From: Butyricicoccus porcorum
GTDB lineage: Bacteria > Bacillota > Clostridia > Oscillospirales > Butyricicoccaceae
NCBI RefSeq assembly: GCF_002157465.1
Contig: NZ_NHOC01000001.1
Coordinates: forward strand, 211,261-275,260
Direction of reading: 5' to 3'
Length of the DNA stretch: 64,000 nucleotides
The notes beneath the pieces were generated by a model that was not told the origin of the DNA, did not search any database, and saw only the letters and a list, made by a program, of their open reading frames with translations. Shown here piece after piece: positions 29,152 through 37,202 of this stretch. Numbering within the stretch: the first letter of the stretch is position 1; every line of letters begins with the position of its first letter. Made by a program: the position numbers and the translations under genes.

Positions 29152-29276
29152 ATAATCTGGATGACCAGACTGACAATGCCGATGAGTACCATTGTATACG
29201 CAAACAGCGCTTCGTATGTAACCATCAGGGCAGCGCATTCCCTGTGTCCGATAAAAACTACAGTCCTTTTTCGCAT
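29142..29276 (-). CDS. Type I toxin, holin-like small membrane protein
   Basis: This 44-residue frame contains MVTYEALFAYTMVLIGIVSL followed by VIQIIKK. That is the pattern of the clostridial holin-like/TxpA-type toxins (MVTYEALF..., one transmembrane helix, lysine-rich end), which depolarise the membrane when overproduced. Two starts are possible: ATG 29276 (MRKRTVVF, preceded by GGTGAT) or the family-typical ATG 29225 giving 27 residues. A convergent antisense RNA overlaps its 3' end, and an HTH regulator is divergent. The family is well supported by sequence; toxicity is inferred. Confidence 0.8.
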   Translation of the reverse strand: MRKRTVVFIGHRECAALMVTYEALFAYTMVLIGIVSLVIQIIKK

Positions 29277-29329
29277 TTCATCACCATTGTTTCTTCACGT
29301 ACTCTAACAGCAAATTTTTTCAGTATAAT

Positions 29330-29381
29330 GTTTCTGTTTTAGAAACAACATTATTATATAGTTTCTGATTTCAAAACTCAA
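29330..29381 (-). promoter_or_regulatory. Toxin promoter with 5' stem-loop/operator
   Basis: On the minus strand, TTGAGT (29376-29381), 17-base spacer and TATAAT (29353-29358). The inverted repeat GTTTCT-N5-AGAAAC (29330-29346) starts at the expected first base of the toxin mRNA. It is either a 5' stem-loop protecting that mRNA or an operator for the divergent HTH protein; GTTTCT recurs at 29361. Confidence 0.65.
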
Positions 29382-29431
29382 GTGCAGTAAGATGATTATG
29401 AAATGAAAACTTCTTTTGGAGGACTGTACCT

Positions 29432-29791
29432 ATGTTTGACTTTGGTCTGCGCATACGCGAATTGCGTGAACAGCATCACCTGTCCCAGGAAGAACTGGGG
29501 CTCCGCGTGGGACGCAGCAAATCAGTCATCAGCAGCTATGAAAACAACATCAAACTGCCTCCGCTCGATGTGCTGACGGATATGGCTCTCGTCTTTCATG
29601 TATCACTTGATTATCCCGTCGGTATTGATAAAGAAGAAATGCTGTCTATCCGGGCGTTGTCTGAACAGCAAAAGAAAATCCTGCGCACACTGGTTGCAGA
29701 ACTTCAGGACACCTCTCCCAAATACGCAGGTCTGTCTGACCGGCAAATTTTCCTGCTGGATTCCCTGCTAAAGGAATTTGCAACACCATAA
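29432..29791 (+). CDS. XRE-family transcriptional regulator
   Basis: The 119-residue protein has an N-terminal HTH_3 domain (LGLRVGRSKSVISSYENNI, about residues 21-40) and a short helical C-terminus ending in DRQIFLLDSLLKEFATP. The start follows TGGAGG. It is divergent from the holin-like toxin gene, with an inverted repeat between them, and may control that toxin; this would add transcriptional control to the antisense RNA. It could equally regulate only itself. Confidence 0.85.
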   Translation: MFDFGLRIRELREQHHLSQEELGLRVGRSKSVISSYENNIKLPPLDVLTDMALVFHVSLDYPVGIDKEEMLSIRALSEQQKKILRTLVAELQDTSPKYAGLSDRQIFLLDSLLKEFATP

Positions 29792-29796
29792 CACAA

Positions 29797-29833
29797 AACA
29801 GCCTGTACCATGCGATGTACAGGCTGTTGTTTT
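29797..29833. terminator. Bidirectional terminator, XRE gene / LCP operon
   Basis: 12-bp stem AACAGCCTGTAC / GTACAGGCTGTT with an A/T-rich flank on both sides, between two convergent genes. Confidence 0.88.
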
Positions 29834-30737
29834 ATTCAATTGCAAGAAAGTCCCGGATTTCCTCTCCGGCCTTCTGTGTGTCATACACATAGAACCATGC
29901 GCCGCCGATGGTCTGCCCTTCCGCCTGCGTCTGTTCTGACGGTACAGCATGCTGCCGAATCTCTGTCTCCTCCGGCGTGAGCTGCGCGAGCAGCGCAAGC
30001 AGCTGTGCCTGTGACAGGTTGGTTGTACACTGCTCCAGCAGCTGATCTATCAGCTGCGGATACTGCGCGCTGTCCAGACCGCGCACCCGGTCGAGCAGGC
30101 TCTGCAATACCTCGCGCTGGCGCGAGGTGCGCACATCGTCGTTGTCCAGATAACGAATGCGGCTGTATGCCACCGCCTGTTCGCCGTTCAGCTGAACATC
30201 TTTCCCGCTTTCCAACCCTTCGCCGTGTTTGCCCATATATTCCAGCTCACCGTCCGACAGATCGACCTCTACGCCGCCCAGCTGGTCGACGATATCCGCC
30301 ATGCCGGAAAAATTCACCGCAATATAGCTGCCCACATTCAGTCCGAAATTTTCATTGATGGTTTGCAGGGCAAGCTCCCCGCCGCCATACGCATATGCCG
30401 CATTCAGCTTGCATTTGCCATGTCCTTCGATATCAACACGCGTGTCACGCGCAATGGAACACAGACGGATGCGGTTGTTGTGGCTGTCAATGGATGCCAG
30501 CATGATTGCGTCCGAGCGGCCACTTTCGCCCTCCGCTGTATCGATGCCGAACAGCGCGACACAATCGAATGGGTCAAGCGGTTCGGCTTCACTGCTTGTC
30601 TGATTGTTCACCATATTTTTCATGGTGTCATCCGATTGTACGCCGCCGAAAAAGAAGTGATATGCTCCGAACAGAATGCCCGCAAGCGCAGCAGCCAGCG
30701 CAATGATATAGAGGACAATTCCTTTTTTTCCGATCAT
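29832..30737 (-). CDS. LytR-CpsA-Psr (LCP) family glycopolymer ligase
   Basis: The 301-residue protein has one N-terminal transmembrane helix (residues 7-27) and an extracytoplasmic LCP domain. Typical motifs are present: FGIDTAEGESGRSDAIML, SIARDTRVDIEG, the YAYGGGELALQTINENFG segment and RIRYLDNDDVRTSRQRE, with the arginines that bind the lipid diphosphate. LCP enzymes transfer undecaprenyl-linked polymers to peptidoglycan. It overlaps galE by 4 bases and closes the operon, consistent with attaching the polymer made by the pathway. Confidence 0.92.
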   Translation of the reverse strand: MIGKKGIVLYIIALAAALAGILFGAYHFFFGGVQSDDTMKNMVNNQTSSEAEPLDPFDCVALFGIDTAEGESGRSDAIMLASIDSHNNRIRLCSIARDTRVDIEGHGKCKLNAAYAYGGGELALQTINENFGLNVGSYIAVNFSGMADIVDQLGGVEVDLSDGELEYMGKHGEGLESGKDVQLNGEQAVAYSRIRYLDNDDVRTSRQREVLQSLLDRVRGLDSAQYPQLIDQLLEQCTTNLSQAQLLALLAQLTPEETEIRQHAVPSEQTQAEGQTIGGAWFYVYDTQKAGEEIRDFLAIE

Positions 30738-31747
30738 TCCGCTTCCTCTCGCTGGTGGCAGATAAAGTTCCAGCTGTCACGGCACATATCTGCCAGAGTC
30801 GCTTTCGCGGTAAAGCCGAGCACTTCCTTTGCTTTTTTGGTATCTGCCCAGCATTCCGCGATATCACCCGGACGGCGTGGCGTAATGACATACGGCAGTT
30901 CCTGTCCGCACGCTTCGGAAAAGGCATGAATCAGCTCGAGTACCGAGCTGCCATGGCCTGTGCCGAGATTGATAATATCTGTACCCGTGCGCCCGAAGGC
31001 ATATTCCAGCGCGAGCACATGTCCATGCGCCAGATCACAGACATGGATATAATCGCGCACGCCTGTGCCGTCCGGCGTATCGTAATCATCGCCGAACACA
31101 TTGATGCGCGGCAGCTCGCCTGTGGCAACCTTTGCGACAAACGGCATCAGGTTGTTCGGAATGCCATTCGGATTTTCCCCGATCAGTCCGCTCGGATGTG
31201 CACCGACCGGATTGAAATAGCGCAGCAGCAGCACGCTCATGTCCGGCTGTGCCGCCGCGATATCCGACAGGATGCGCTCCTGTGCCACTTTGGTATAGCC
31301 ATATGGATTGGTTGCCGAAGTCGGCATGCTCTCGTCAAACGGCACGGGATTGTTTTCGCCGTATACCGTCGCAGAGGACGAAAAGACAATCACCGGACAG
31401 CCAGCTTCCTGCATCGCAGTGAGCAGATTCAGCGTGCCGGTCAGGTTGTTGGAATAATAGCGCAGCGGCTGTGCCACCGATTCGCCGACTGCCTTGAGCC
31501 CGGCAAAATGAATGACGCCATCGATGTGATGTGCGCGAAAAATCGCGCGCATGCCGTCCAGATCAAGCAAATCCGTCTGATAAAACGCCGGCGTTTTGCC
31601 GGTGATGCGCGCGATGCGGTCGACGACATCGCGCTTGGAATTGATTAAATTATCTGCAATAACCACCTGATAGCCCGCTTCGAGCAGCTGTACACATACA
31701 TGGCTGCCGATATAGCCGGTGCCGCCGGTGACAAGAATTGTTTTCAT
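30734..31747 (-). CDS. galE: UDP-glucose 4-epimerase
   Basis: The 337-residue SDR enzyme starts MKTILVTGGTGYIGSHVCVQ and has the catalytic SSATVYG serine segment and YxxxK (YGYTK). It interconverts UDP-glucose and UDP-galactose, or the GlcNAc/GalNAc pair, supplying sugars for the surface glycan. The start at 31747 lies 7 bases after the upstream dehydratase, with GGAGGGA as ribosome-binding site. The longer frame to 31882 overlaps that gene and is rejected. Confidence 0.95.
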   Translation of the reverse strand: MKTILVTGGTGYIGSHVCVQLLEAGYQVVIADNLINSKRDVVDRIARITGKTPAFYQTDLLDLDGMRAIFRAHHIDGVIHFAGLKAVGESVAQPLRYYSNNLTGTLNLLTAMQEAGCPVIVFSSSATVYGENNPVPFDESMPTSATNPYGYTKVAQERILSDIAAAQPDMSVLLLRYFNPVGAHPSGLIGENPNGIPNNLMPFVAKVATGELPRINVFGDDYDTPDGTGVRDYIHVCDLAHGHVLALEYAFGRTGTDIINLGTGHGSSVLELIHAFSEACGQELPYVITPRRPGDIAECWADTKKAKEVLGFTAKATLADMCRDSWNFICHQREEAE

Positions 31748-31754
31748 ATTTGTT

Positions 31755-33692
31755 TTATCCCTCCGCCATTGCTGCCTGCTGCGTTTGCAGCTCCATTTGT
31801 TCGATTGCCTCACGGTTGACCTCTTCCGCGCTGTGATAGGTCTGCACACAGGCATGCAATGCCCGGCGCACCTCATCGGCACTGCCGGAATCCGCAGCCT
31901 GCTTCAATTGCTCAAGCATGCGCCCCATCACATGCGGCGAAACTTCCTCCTGCCGTTCGATAAAGATTTTCTGGTTTTCGGTCTTGCTCAGTTCTTCGCT
32001 CTTCATCAGCAGCTCTTCATACAGCTTTTCGCCCGGACGCAAACCGATTTCCACGATATCAATATCGCTGTACGGGATATACCCGGACAGCCGGATCAGT
32101 TTTTCCGCGAGATCCAGAATCCTGACCGGCTCACCCATGTCGAGTACATAGACCTCGCCGCCATGTGCCATTGCCCCGGCCTCCAGCACGAGCTGTGCCG
32201 CTTCGGGAATGGTCATAAAATACCGGATAATGCGCTTATCTGTAATCGTGACCGGGCCGCCCGCGGCAATCTGCCGCCGGAACAGCGGCACAACCGAACC
32301 ATTGGAGCCGAGCACATTGCCGAAACGCACTGCCGCAAATTCCGTGCGTGAAATCCCCTTGCGGCTTTGCATCAGCTGCTCACACATGCGCTTGGTCGCG
32401 CCCATGACATTGGTTGGATTCACTGCCTTGTCGGTCGAAATCAACACGAATTTTTCCACGCTGAATGTCTCACAGGCACAAATGGTATTCCATGTGCCGA
32501 AGACATTGTTTTTGACCGCTTCGGTCGGGCTTTCCTCCATCAGCGGCACATGCTTGTGTGCTGCGGCATGAAATACCACCTGTGGGCGGTGCATGGAGAA
32601 CACCTGATACAGCCGCCTGCGGTCACGCACTGATGCAATTTCCACCCGAAGGTCGAGCGCATCACCATACCGGCGCACCAGCTCCTGCTGGACATCATAT
32701 GCGCCGTTTTCATAGATATCCAGAATAACCAGCCGACTGGGCTGACAGCGGGCAATCTGGCGGCACAGCTCGGAACCGATGGAACCGCCGCCGCCTGTGA
32801 CCATAACAGTCTTGCCCTGTAAGAATGTCTTTGTGCGCGCGGAATCCAGCTGAACCGGCGCGCGGCCAAGCAGATCCTCAATGCGTACCTCACGCATGGA
32901 GGTGCGCAGCGGGGAGGCATTGTTCGGATGCTCCAGCAGATCCAGCCGGTCAGGCAATACACTGACATGACAGCTGGTCTGGGTACAAATCCCCAGAATT
33001 TCGCGGCGGCGTTCCGCCGATACAGTCGGCATAGCCACCACCAACTCGGACACCGGCAGATTGCCAATGCGCTCCGGCAATGCGCTGATTGGGCCATAGA
33101 CCGGCAAGCCGTGAATGCGCGTGCCGATTTTTTCCGAATCGTCGTCAAAGAAGCAGTGCGGCTGATACCGTCCCTCCGGGCTCCGCCGCATCTCGCGCAG
33201 CAGGGATATCCCCGCATCCCCCGCGCCGATGATACCGGTATACACGCCGCCCCTCGGCGTATGCCGTGTGACAAGCTCCCGATATCGACGGTACAGCATG
33301 CGCACCGCAAGCATCACGAGCAGGGAAAATGCCGCCGCCGTGCAGACAAACATACGGGACAGCCGCTGCCCGAAGACATACATCGACAACAGGTTGAGCA
33401 ATGTACCGCCCGCCATGCCGACGAGCAGGGTCAGGTATTCCCGTGTCTCCGCATAGCGCCACAGGGTATCATAGGTGCGCATCAGCAGCTGGAACAGCAG
33501 GATGCACACGCTCATCTGCACAAGCCCCGGCCAGAGATTGTTCCAGTCGGTCGAGCCGGTACCGTTGGTATCCGGTGTCAGGCGGAAAATAACCATGCTG
33601 ACTGCCAGCAAAATGCAGACATCAAGCAGCAGCACCAGCTGCTGCCGCCACCGATGTCTTCCTGTTTTCTGTTTATCCCCCATTGATTTCAT
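31755..33692 (-). CDS. PglF/CapD-like membrane UDP-sugar 4,6-dehydratase
   Basis: The 645-residue protein has four N-terminal transmembrane helices (about residues 18-135), a CoA-binding-like Rossmann domain (TGIIGAGDAGISLL) and a C-terminal SDR domain (MVTGGGGSIGSELCRQI, catalytic ISTDKAVNPTNVMGATK). Enzymes of this build remove water from UDP-GlcNAc, the first step to bacillosamine-type or other deoxyamino sugars. The first two in-frame ATGs (33692 and 33683) are both plausible starts. It leads an operon with galE and an LCP ligase. Confidence 0.9.
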   Translation of the reverse strand: MKSMGDKQKTGRHRWRQQLVLLLDVCILLAVSMVIFRLTPDTNGTGSTDWNNLWPGLVQMSVCILLFQLLMRTYDTLWRYAETREYLTLLVGMAGGTLLNLLSMYVFGQRLSRMFVCTAAAFSLLVMLAVRMLYRRYRELVTRHTPRGGVYTGIIGAGDAGISLLREMRRSPEGRYQPHCFFDDDSEKIGTRIHGLPVYGPISALPERIGNLPVSELVVAMPTVSAERRREILGICTQTSCHVSVLPDRLDLLEHPNNASPLRTSMREVRIEDLLGRAPVQLDSARTKTFLQGKTVMVTGGGGSIGSELCRQIARCQPSRLVILDIYENGAYDVQQELVRRYGDALDLRVEIASVRDRRRLYQVFSMHRPQVVFHAAAHKHVPLMEESPTEAVKNNVFGTWNTICACETFSVEKFVLISTDKAVNPTNVMGATKRMCEQLMQSRKGISRTEFAAVRFGNVLGSNGSVVPLFRRQIAAGGPVTITDKRIIRYFMTIPEAAQLVLEAGAMAHGGEVYVLDMGEPVRILDLAEKLIRLSGYIPYSDIDIVEIGLRPGEKLYEELLMKSEELSKTENQKIFIERQEEVSPHVMGRMLEQLKQAADSGSADEVRRALHACVQTYHSAEEVNREAIEQMELQTQQAAMAEG

Positions 33693-33750
33693 TGTCCTGT
33701 CTCATCCCCTCATTCTATTACAAATTTGCATATACAGACATTCTTCTATC

Positions 33751-33787
33751 ATATTAACCCGCTTTTTCCTCACTGTCAATCGACAGT
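33751..33787 (-). promoter_or_regulatory. Promoter of the PglF-GalE-LCP operon with overlapping inverted repeat
   Basis: On the minus strand, TTGACA (33774-33779), 17-base spacer and TAATAT (33751-33756). The inverted repeat ACTGTC-N4-GACAGT (33772-33787) covers the -35 element and would suit a repressor. Confidence 0.75.
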
Positions 33788-33921
33788 TTTGCATACAGCA
33801 CACAGTATATCGCTTTTTCTGTATGATTTCGGCAAAGATATCGCCCAAAACAGCCGCACGCCTGCCATTCTGTGGTATACTATACGTACTCTGTATCATT
33901 TGGAAAAGGAGATATGTCGAC

Positions 33922-34665
33922 ATGATCGACCTGCACTGCCATATCCTGCCGGGCGTAGATGACGGCGCACAGACACCGGAACAGGCACTGGACATGGCGC
34001 GACTCGCCGTGGATGCGGGTGTGGCAACCATCGCCGCCACACCGCACACCAACATCGCCCGCATGTTTGAAAATTACGCCTCAGACGAGTTGGACGCACG
34101 CTTTACAGCGCTGCGCACCCTGCTGAAGCAGCAAAATATCCCGCTGGAAATTGTCACCGGTGCGGAAATTTATTTTGACGGCGATGTGGCCGACATGCTG
34201 CGGCGCGGCACCGTGCCGACGCTGGGCGGCACACGGTATCCATTGGTGGAATTTTCGTTTCACGACCGCCCGTCCCGCGTGCTGGACGGGCTGGAATCGC
34301 TGCTGGATGCGGGCTATACGCCGATCATTGCCCATCCCGAACGCTACCGGTTTGTGCAGCGCGACCCCGGCGGGCTGCTGCCTGTCTTCGCGGACATGGG
34401 CTGTGTCCTGCAAATCAACCGGGGCAGTCCACTCGGACGGTTCGGCGAAGGTGCTCTGCGCGTATCCCGCCGGATGCTGGAGATCGGGCTGGTGCATCTG
34501 GTTGCAAGCGATGCACACAGCGACACAGCGCGCACGCCATGGCTGGCGGATATCCGCGCATTTCTGCGCGATACCTATGGCGACGGCTGCCCGGAGCTGC
34601 TGCTCGAGCGCAATCCCGCGCATATCCTGCGCGATGAACCGGTCGAGTCGGTGTTTGATTCTTAA
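33922..34665 (+). CDS. YwqE/CpsB-type PHP-domain tyrosine phosphatase
   Basis: The 247-residue PHP-fold protein starts MIDLHCHILPGVDDGAQTPE, holding the metal-binding HxH and the acidic residues. It continues with TPHTN, the GAEIYF segment, IAHPERY and ASDAH, all typical of CpsB/YwqE manganese-dependent phosphotyrosine phosphatases that control capsule polymerisation. The start at 33922 follows AAAAGGAG. It is divergent from the polysaccharide operon, and no cognate BY-kinase gene lies in this window. Confidence 0.9.
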   Translation: MIDLHCHILPGVDDGAQTPEQALDMARLAVDAGVATIAATPHTNIARMFENYASDELDARFTALRTLLKQQNIPLEIVTGAEIYFDGDVADMLRRGTVPTLGGTRYPLVEFSFHDRPSRVLDGLESLLDAGYTPIIAHPERYRFVQRDPGGLLPVFADMGCVLQINRGSPLGRFGEGALRVSRRMLEIGLVHLVASDAHSDTARTPWLADIRAFLRDTYGDGCPELLLERNPAHILRDEPVESVFDS

Positions 34666-34722
34666 TCCGGCCCGAACGCCGCCGCTGAACAAAAGCTCCT
34701 TCCGTTTTCCCGGCAAAGCATC

Positions 34723-34777
34723 GAATCCGCCACCCTCCCGGAGGGGGAGCCCGGTACAAAACCGGATTCTTTTTTTG
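34723..34777 (+). terminator. Terminator after YwqE-like gene
   Basis: Stem GAATCCG / CGGATTC with an inner CCCTCC/GGAGGG-type helix, followed by T8. Confidence 0.8.
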
Positions 34778-34790
34778 TACACAAATGCAG

Positions 34791-34820
34791 TTGCCGACAG
34801 ATAGGCAGAAATGATATAAT
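34791..34820 (+). promoter_or_regulatory. Promoter of the sugar-binding lipoprotein gene
   Basis: TTGCCG (34791-34796), 18-base spacer and TATAAT (34815-34820). Confidence 0.75.
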
Positions 34821-34855
34821 GATTTACCCTACACGCGCGAAAGGAGGGCATCCGC

Positions 34856-35890
34856 ATGAAAAACATACGCAAATTTTGTCTGGTCGGGCTGCTGACCCTG
34901 TGCTCGCTGCTGTGCTGTGCATGCGGGGGCGGCTCCGCAAAACGCGACCACACGGAAGACCCCACCGACACCGGTTCCGGTGCCGCGACTCAGCCGTCTG
35001 TACTGGATATGCCGTATATCGGAATCCTGCTCAAGTCGCTGGACAATCCGTATTTCGATCTCATCAAGGCAGGTGCGGAGGATGAGGCGGATGCGCTCGG
35101 TGTCGAAGTGATGGTCTTTTCCCCCGATGACGAGGATGACACAGACGATCAGGCGGATATGCTGCTGACCATGGCGAACATGGCAGTAGACGTCATCGCC
35201 ATTGCGCCGATTGATGAGTCTGCGCTGGCAGACGGGCTTGCGCGCGCCGAAAAAAACGGCAAAATCATTCTGTCCGTCGACACCGCACTGGACTACGACG
35301 GCTGCGCCTGCTATATCGGCACGGACAATTACAACGCCGCCTATCAGCAGGGACAATATGCGGCCGGACTGGTCGATGAAGGTGCCTGCGCCGTCATCCT
35401 GCGCGGGCAGGCAGAGGACAGGGCACACACCCTGCGCGAATACGGACTGGAAGACGCACTGCATGACGGCGGCGTACAGGTACTGGATACGAAGATCTGC
35501 AACTCCTCTGAGAAAGAAGCAGAGCAAGCCATGGCGGAACTGCTCGAGACACAGCAAACACTTCATCTGGTGTGCACCACCTCGGACAGCATGGCGGTCG
35601 GCGCACAGCGCGCCATTGCACAGGCCGGACGCAGTGACAGCATTCATATTGTCTCGTTCGACGGCATGCAGGAAGTTTCCGAGCTGGTTCGCGTGGGAGA
35701 AATCGACGCGGTATTCGCACAGGATGCCTATGAAATTGGACGGGAATGCGTCCGCACTGCCGTCAGGCTGTATCAGGGCGAGGAAGTGCCGGAAACCATT
35801 CACACCGATGTGGAGCTGATTACACAGGGCAATGCACAGGAGCATATGGACGAGGTCAACCGCCGCCTGCGCCACAAAAAGACAAAATGA
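34856..35890 (+). CDS. Orphan sugar-binding lipoprotein (RbsB-like)
   Basis: The 344-residue product has a signal peptide with a cysteine-rich lipobox-like end (LLCCAC, lipidated Cys probably at 23) and a type I periplasmic binding fold. Motifs include GILLKSLDNPYFDLIKAGAE, the AIAPIDESAL hinge and TSDSMAVGAQRAI. Such proteins bind ribose, galactose or related ligands (also autoinducer-2) outside the membrane. No ABC permease or ATPase adjoins it; it could serve a distant transporter or act as a sensor. It has its own promoter and terminator. Confidence 0.88.
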   Translation: MKNIRKFCLVGLLTLCSLLCCACGGGSAKRDHTEDPTDTGSGAATQPSVLDMPYIGILLKSLDNPYFDLIKAGAEDEADALGVEVMVFSPDDEDDTDDQADMLLTMANMAVDVIAIAPIDESALADGLARAEKNGKIILSVDTALDYDGCACYIGTDNYNAAYQQGQYAAGLVDEGACAVILRGQAEDRAHTLREYGLEDALHDGGVQVLDTKICNSSEKEAEQAMAELLETQQTLHLVCTTSDSMAVGAQRAIAQAGRSDSIHIVSFDGMQEVSELVRVGEIDAVFAQDAYEIGRECVRTAVRLYQGEEVPETIHTDVELITQGNAQEHMDEVNRRLRHKKTK

Positions 35891-35919
35891 TAACAATCCG
35901 GTAAATTTTCTGTGAATAT

Positions 35920-35959
35920 GCGCTCAAACGGGCAAAACCAGCCTGTTTGGGCGTTTTTT
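35920..35959 (+). terminator. Terminator after the sugar-binding lipoprotein gene
   Basis: 14-bp stem with wobble pairs (GCGCTCAAACGGGC with GCCTGTTTGGGCGT) followed by T6. Confidence 0.85.
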
Positions 35960-35984
35960 GTGCCTGTCTTGTTCCCGTCTGCTA

Positions 35985-36013
35985 TTGACACACAGGATTT
36001 TTTTCCGTATAGT
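35985..36013 (+). promoter_or_regulatory. Promoter of the GTPase cassette
   Basis: TTGACA (35985-35990), 17-base spacer and TATAGT (36008-36013). Confidence 0.85.
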
Positions 36014-36019
36014 GAGAAG

Positions 36020-36137
36020 CGTAAACTGTCGCAGTTTGTCGCGGCGCGCCGACTGTCGGCGCGCCGCTCCACTCCATTTTCTGTTTGCCCTGTCCCCTGC
36101 ACAGACGTATTGGGACGGGCAGGGGGTACTTATTTCT
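36020..36137 (+). promoter_or_regulatory. Structured leader that can hide the ribosome-binding site
   Basis: The leader is about 118 bases. It can form AAACTG/CAGTTT (36023-36037), a 12-bp GC-rich hairpin (36041-36052 with 36056-36067), and CCCCTGC (36094-36100) with GCAGGGG (36119-36125). The last pairing covers the AGGGGG ribosome-binding site at 36121-36126. No known riboswitch class is recognised. Confidence 0.5.
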
Positions 36138-37184
36138 ATGAAGCAATTTTTTCAAGTTGTGCGCGGCATTCTGCTCGCACTGGTGGTATTTGAGGCGCTC
36201 ATCTGGCTGGGCACGAAACTCAGCATTCTGGGCGTTCTGGTCGGATCATTCCCCGTCCCGACCGCCGCAGTTGTGCTGCTGTTGTGCCTGTATCTGACGT
36301 TCATCCGCAAGGGGAAAAAAGCCTCTGCCGCACCCATTGACCGGAAGGAATACCTCGTCACCATCGCACCCGGCGCCTATGGGCGCATCGGCGGTGCATT
36401 CGACAAAACCAAATACGGCAAGCTGGAACGCCTGCCCGGCGGCTGGCTGGAGGGCGTGCGCACCTACCGCGCAGAGGACGGCTCCCTGCTGTTCACTGTG
36501 CGCCAGCATCAAAAGCTGCTGCTGCCGAAACGCCTGATTGCGGCTGCCCTTGTAGCGGTCATCCTGCTCGGCCCGCTGTCCGCGCTGTCCTATGTCAATG
36601 CGGCAAACCGCAGCATCGGCACGCTGCTCGCCGGTGTCGGGCTGACGGTACATCCGAACGGTATGTCCTATCTCGATGTCAAACCGGTCGAGCTGCCGCA
36701 GCTGCTGTCCGGTGAAGCAAACCACCCGTCGGACACGAACACGGAGCCGGAAGCTACAAACCTGGAAGATGAGCCGGCAACTGCCACGCCGGCTGACAGC
36801 ACGCAGACCACGGAACCTGACACACAGGAAGAAACCTCCTCCGGCGGCATCGGTGATACCATCAGCAGCTGGGCAGGCGGTGTCAGTGACTGGTTTTCCG
36901 GCCTGTTCGGCGGCAATTATATTTTGCCGTCCCACCGCCGCATACTGACTGACAGCGATGTAGCAGGCATGGACGCTGCACAAATCCAGCGCGCCATCAA
37001 TGAAATGTATGCCCGCCACGGCTACGATCTGTCCAACTCGGTCGATGCGGCCTATTTCGCCGAACAAAGCTGGTACAAGCCCGACCCGGACAAATCACAG
37101 GATGAAGTCCGCGCGGAATTCAATGACACAGAAAACACAAACTTGGACTTCCTGATTTCCTGCCGCAGCAGACTCAGGTCATAA
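36138..37184 (+). CDS. YARHG-domain membrane protein
   Basis: The 348-residue protein has two N-terminal transmembrane helices (about residues 8-55), a basic soluble stretch with the segment TIAPGAYGRIGGAFDKTKYG, and another hydrophobic segment near residue 140. An acidic Thr/Glu-rich linker follows, ending in a YARHG domain (INEMYARHGYDLSNS near residues 291-305), usually extracellular in Firmicutes. It is first in a four-gene unit, 18 bases before the GTPase gene. The start at 36138 follows AGGGGG at a rather long 12-base spacing. Its role is unknown; it may be the membrane or surface component of the cassette. Confidence 0.85.
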   Translation: MKQFFQVVRGILLALVVFEALIWLGTKLSILGVLVGSFPVPTAAVVLLLCLYLTFIRKGKKASAAPIDRKEYLVTIAPGAYGRIGGAFDKTKYGKLERLPGGWLEGVRTYRAEDGSLLFTVRQHQKLLLPKRLIAAALVAVILLGPLSALSYVNAANRSIGTLLAGVGLTVHPNGMSYLDVKPVELPQLLSGEANHPSDTNTEPEATNLEDEPATATPADSTQTTEPDTQEETSSGGIGDTISSWAGGVSDWFSGLFGGNYILPSHRRILTDSDVAGMDAAQIQRAINEMYARHGYDLSNSVDAAYFAEQSWYKPDPDKSQDEVRAEFNDTENTNLDFLISCRSRLRS

Positions 37185-37202
37185 CAAAGGGGTTAAAATC
37201 AT

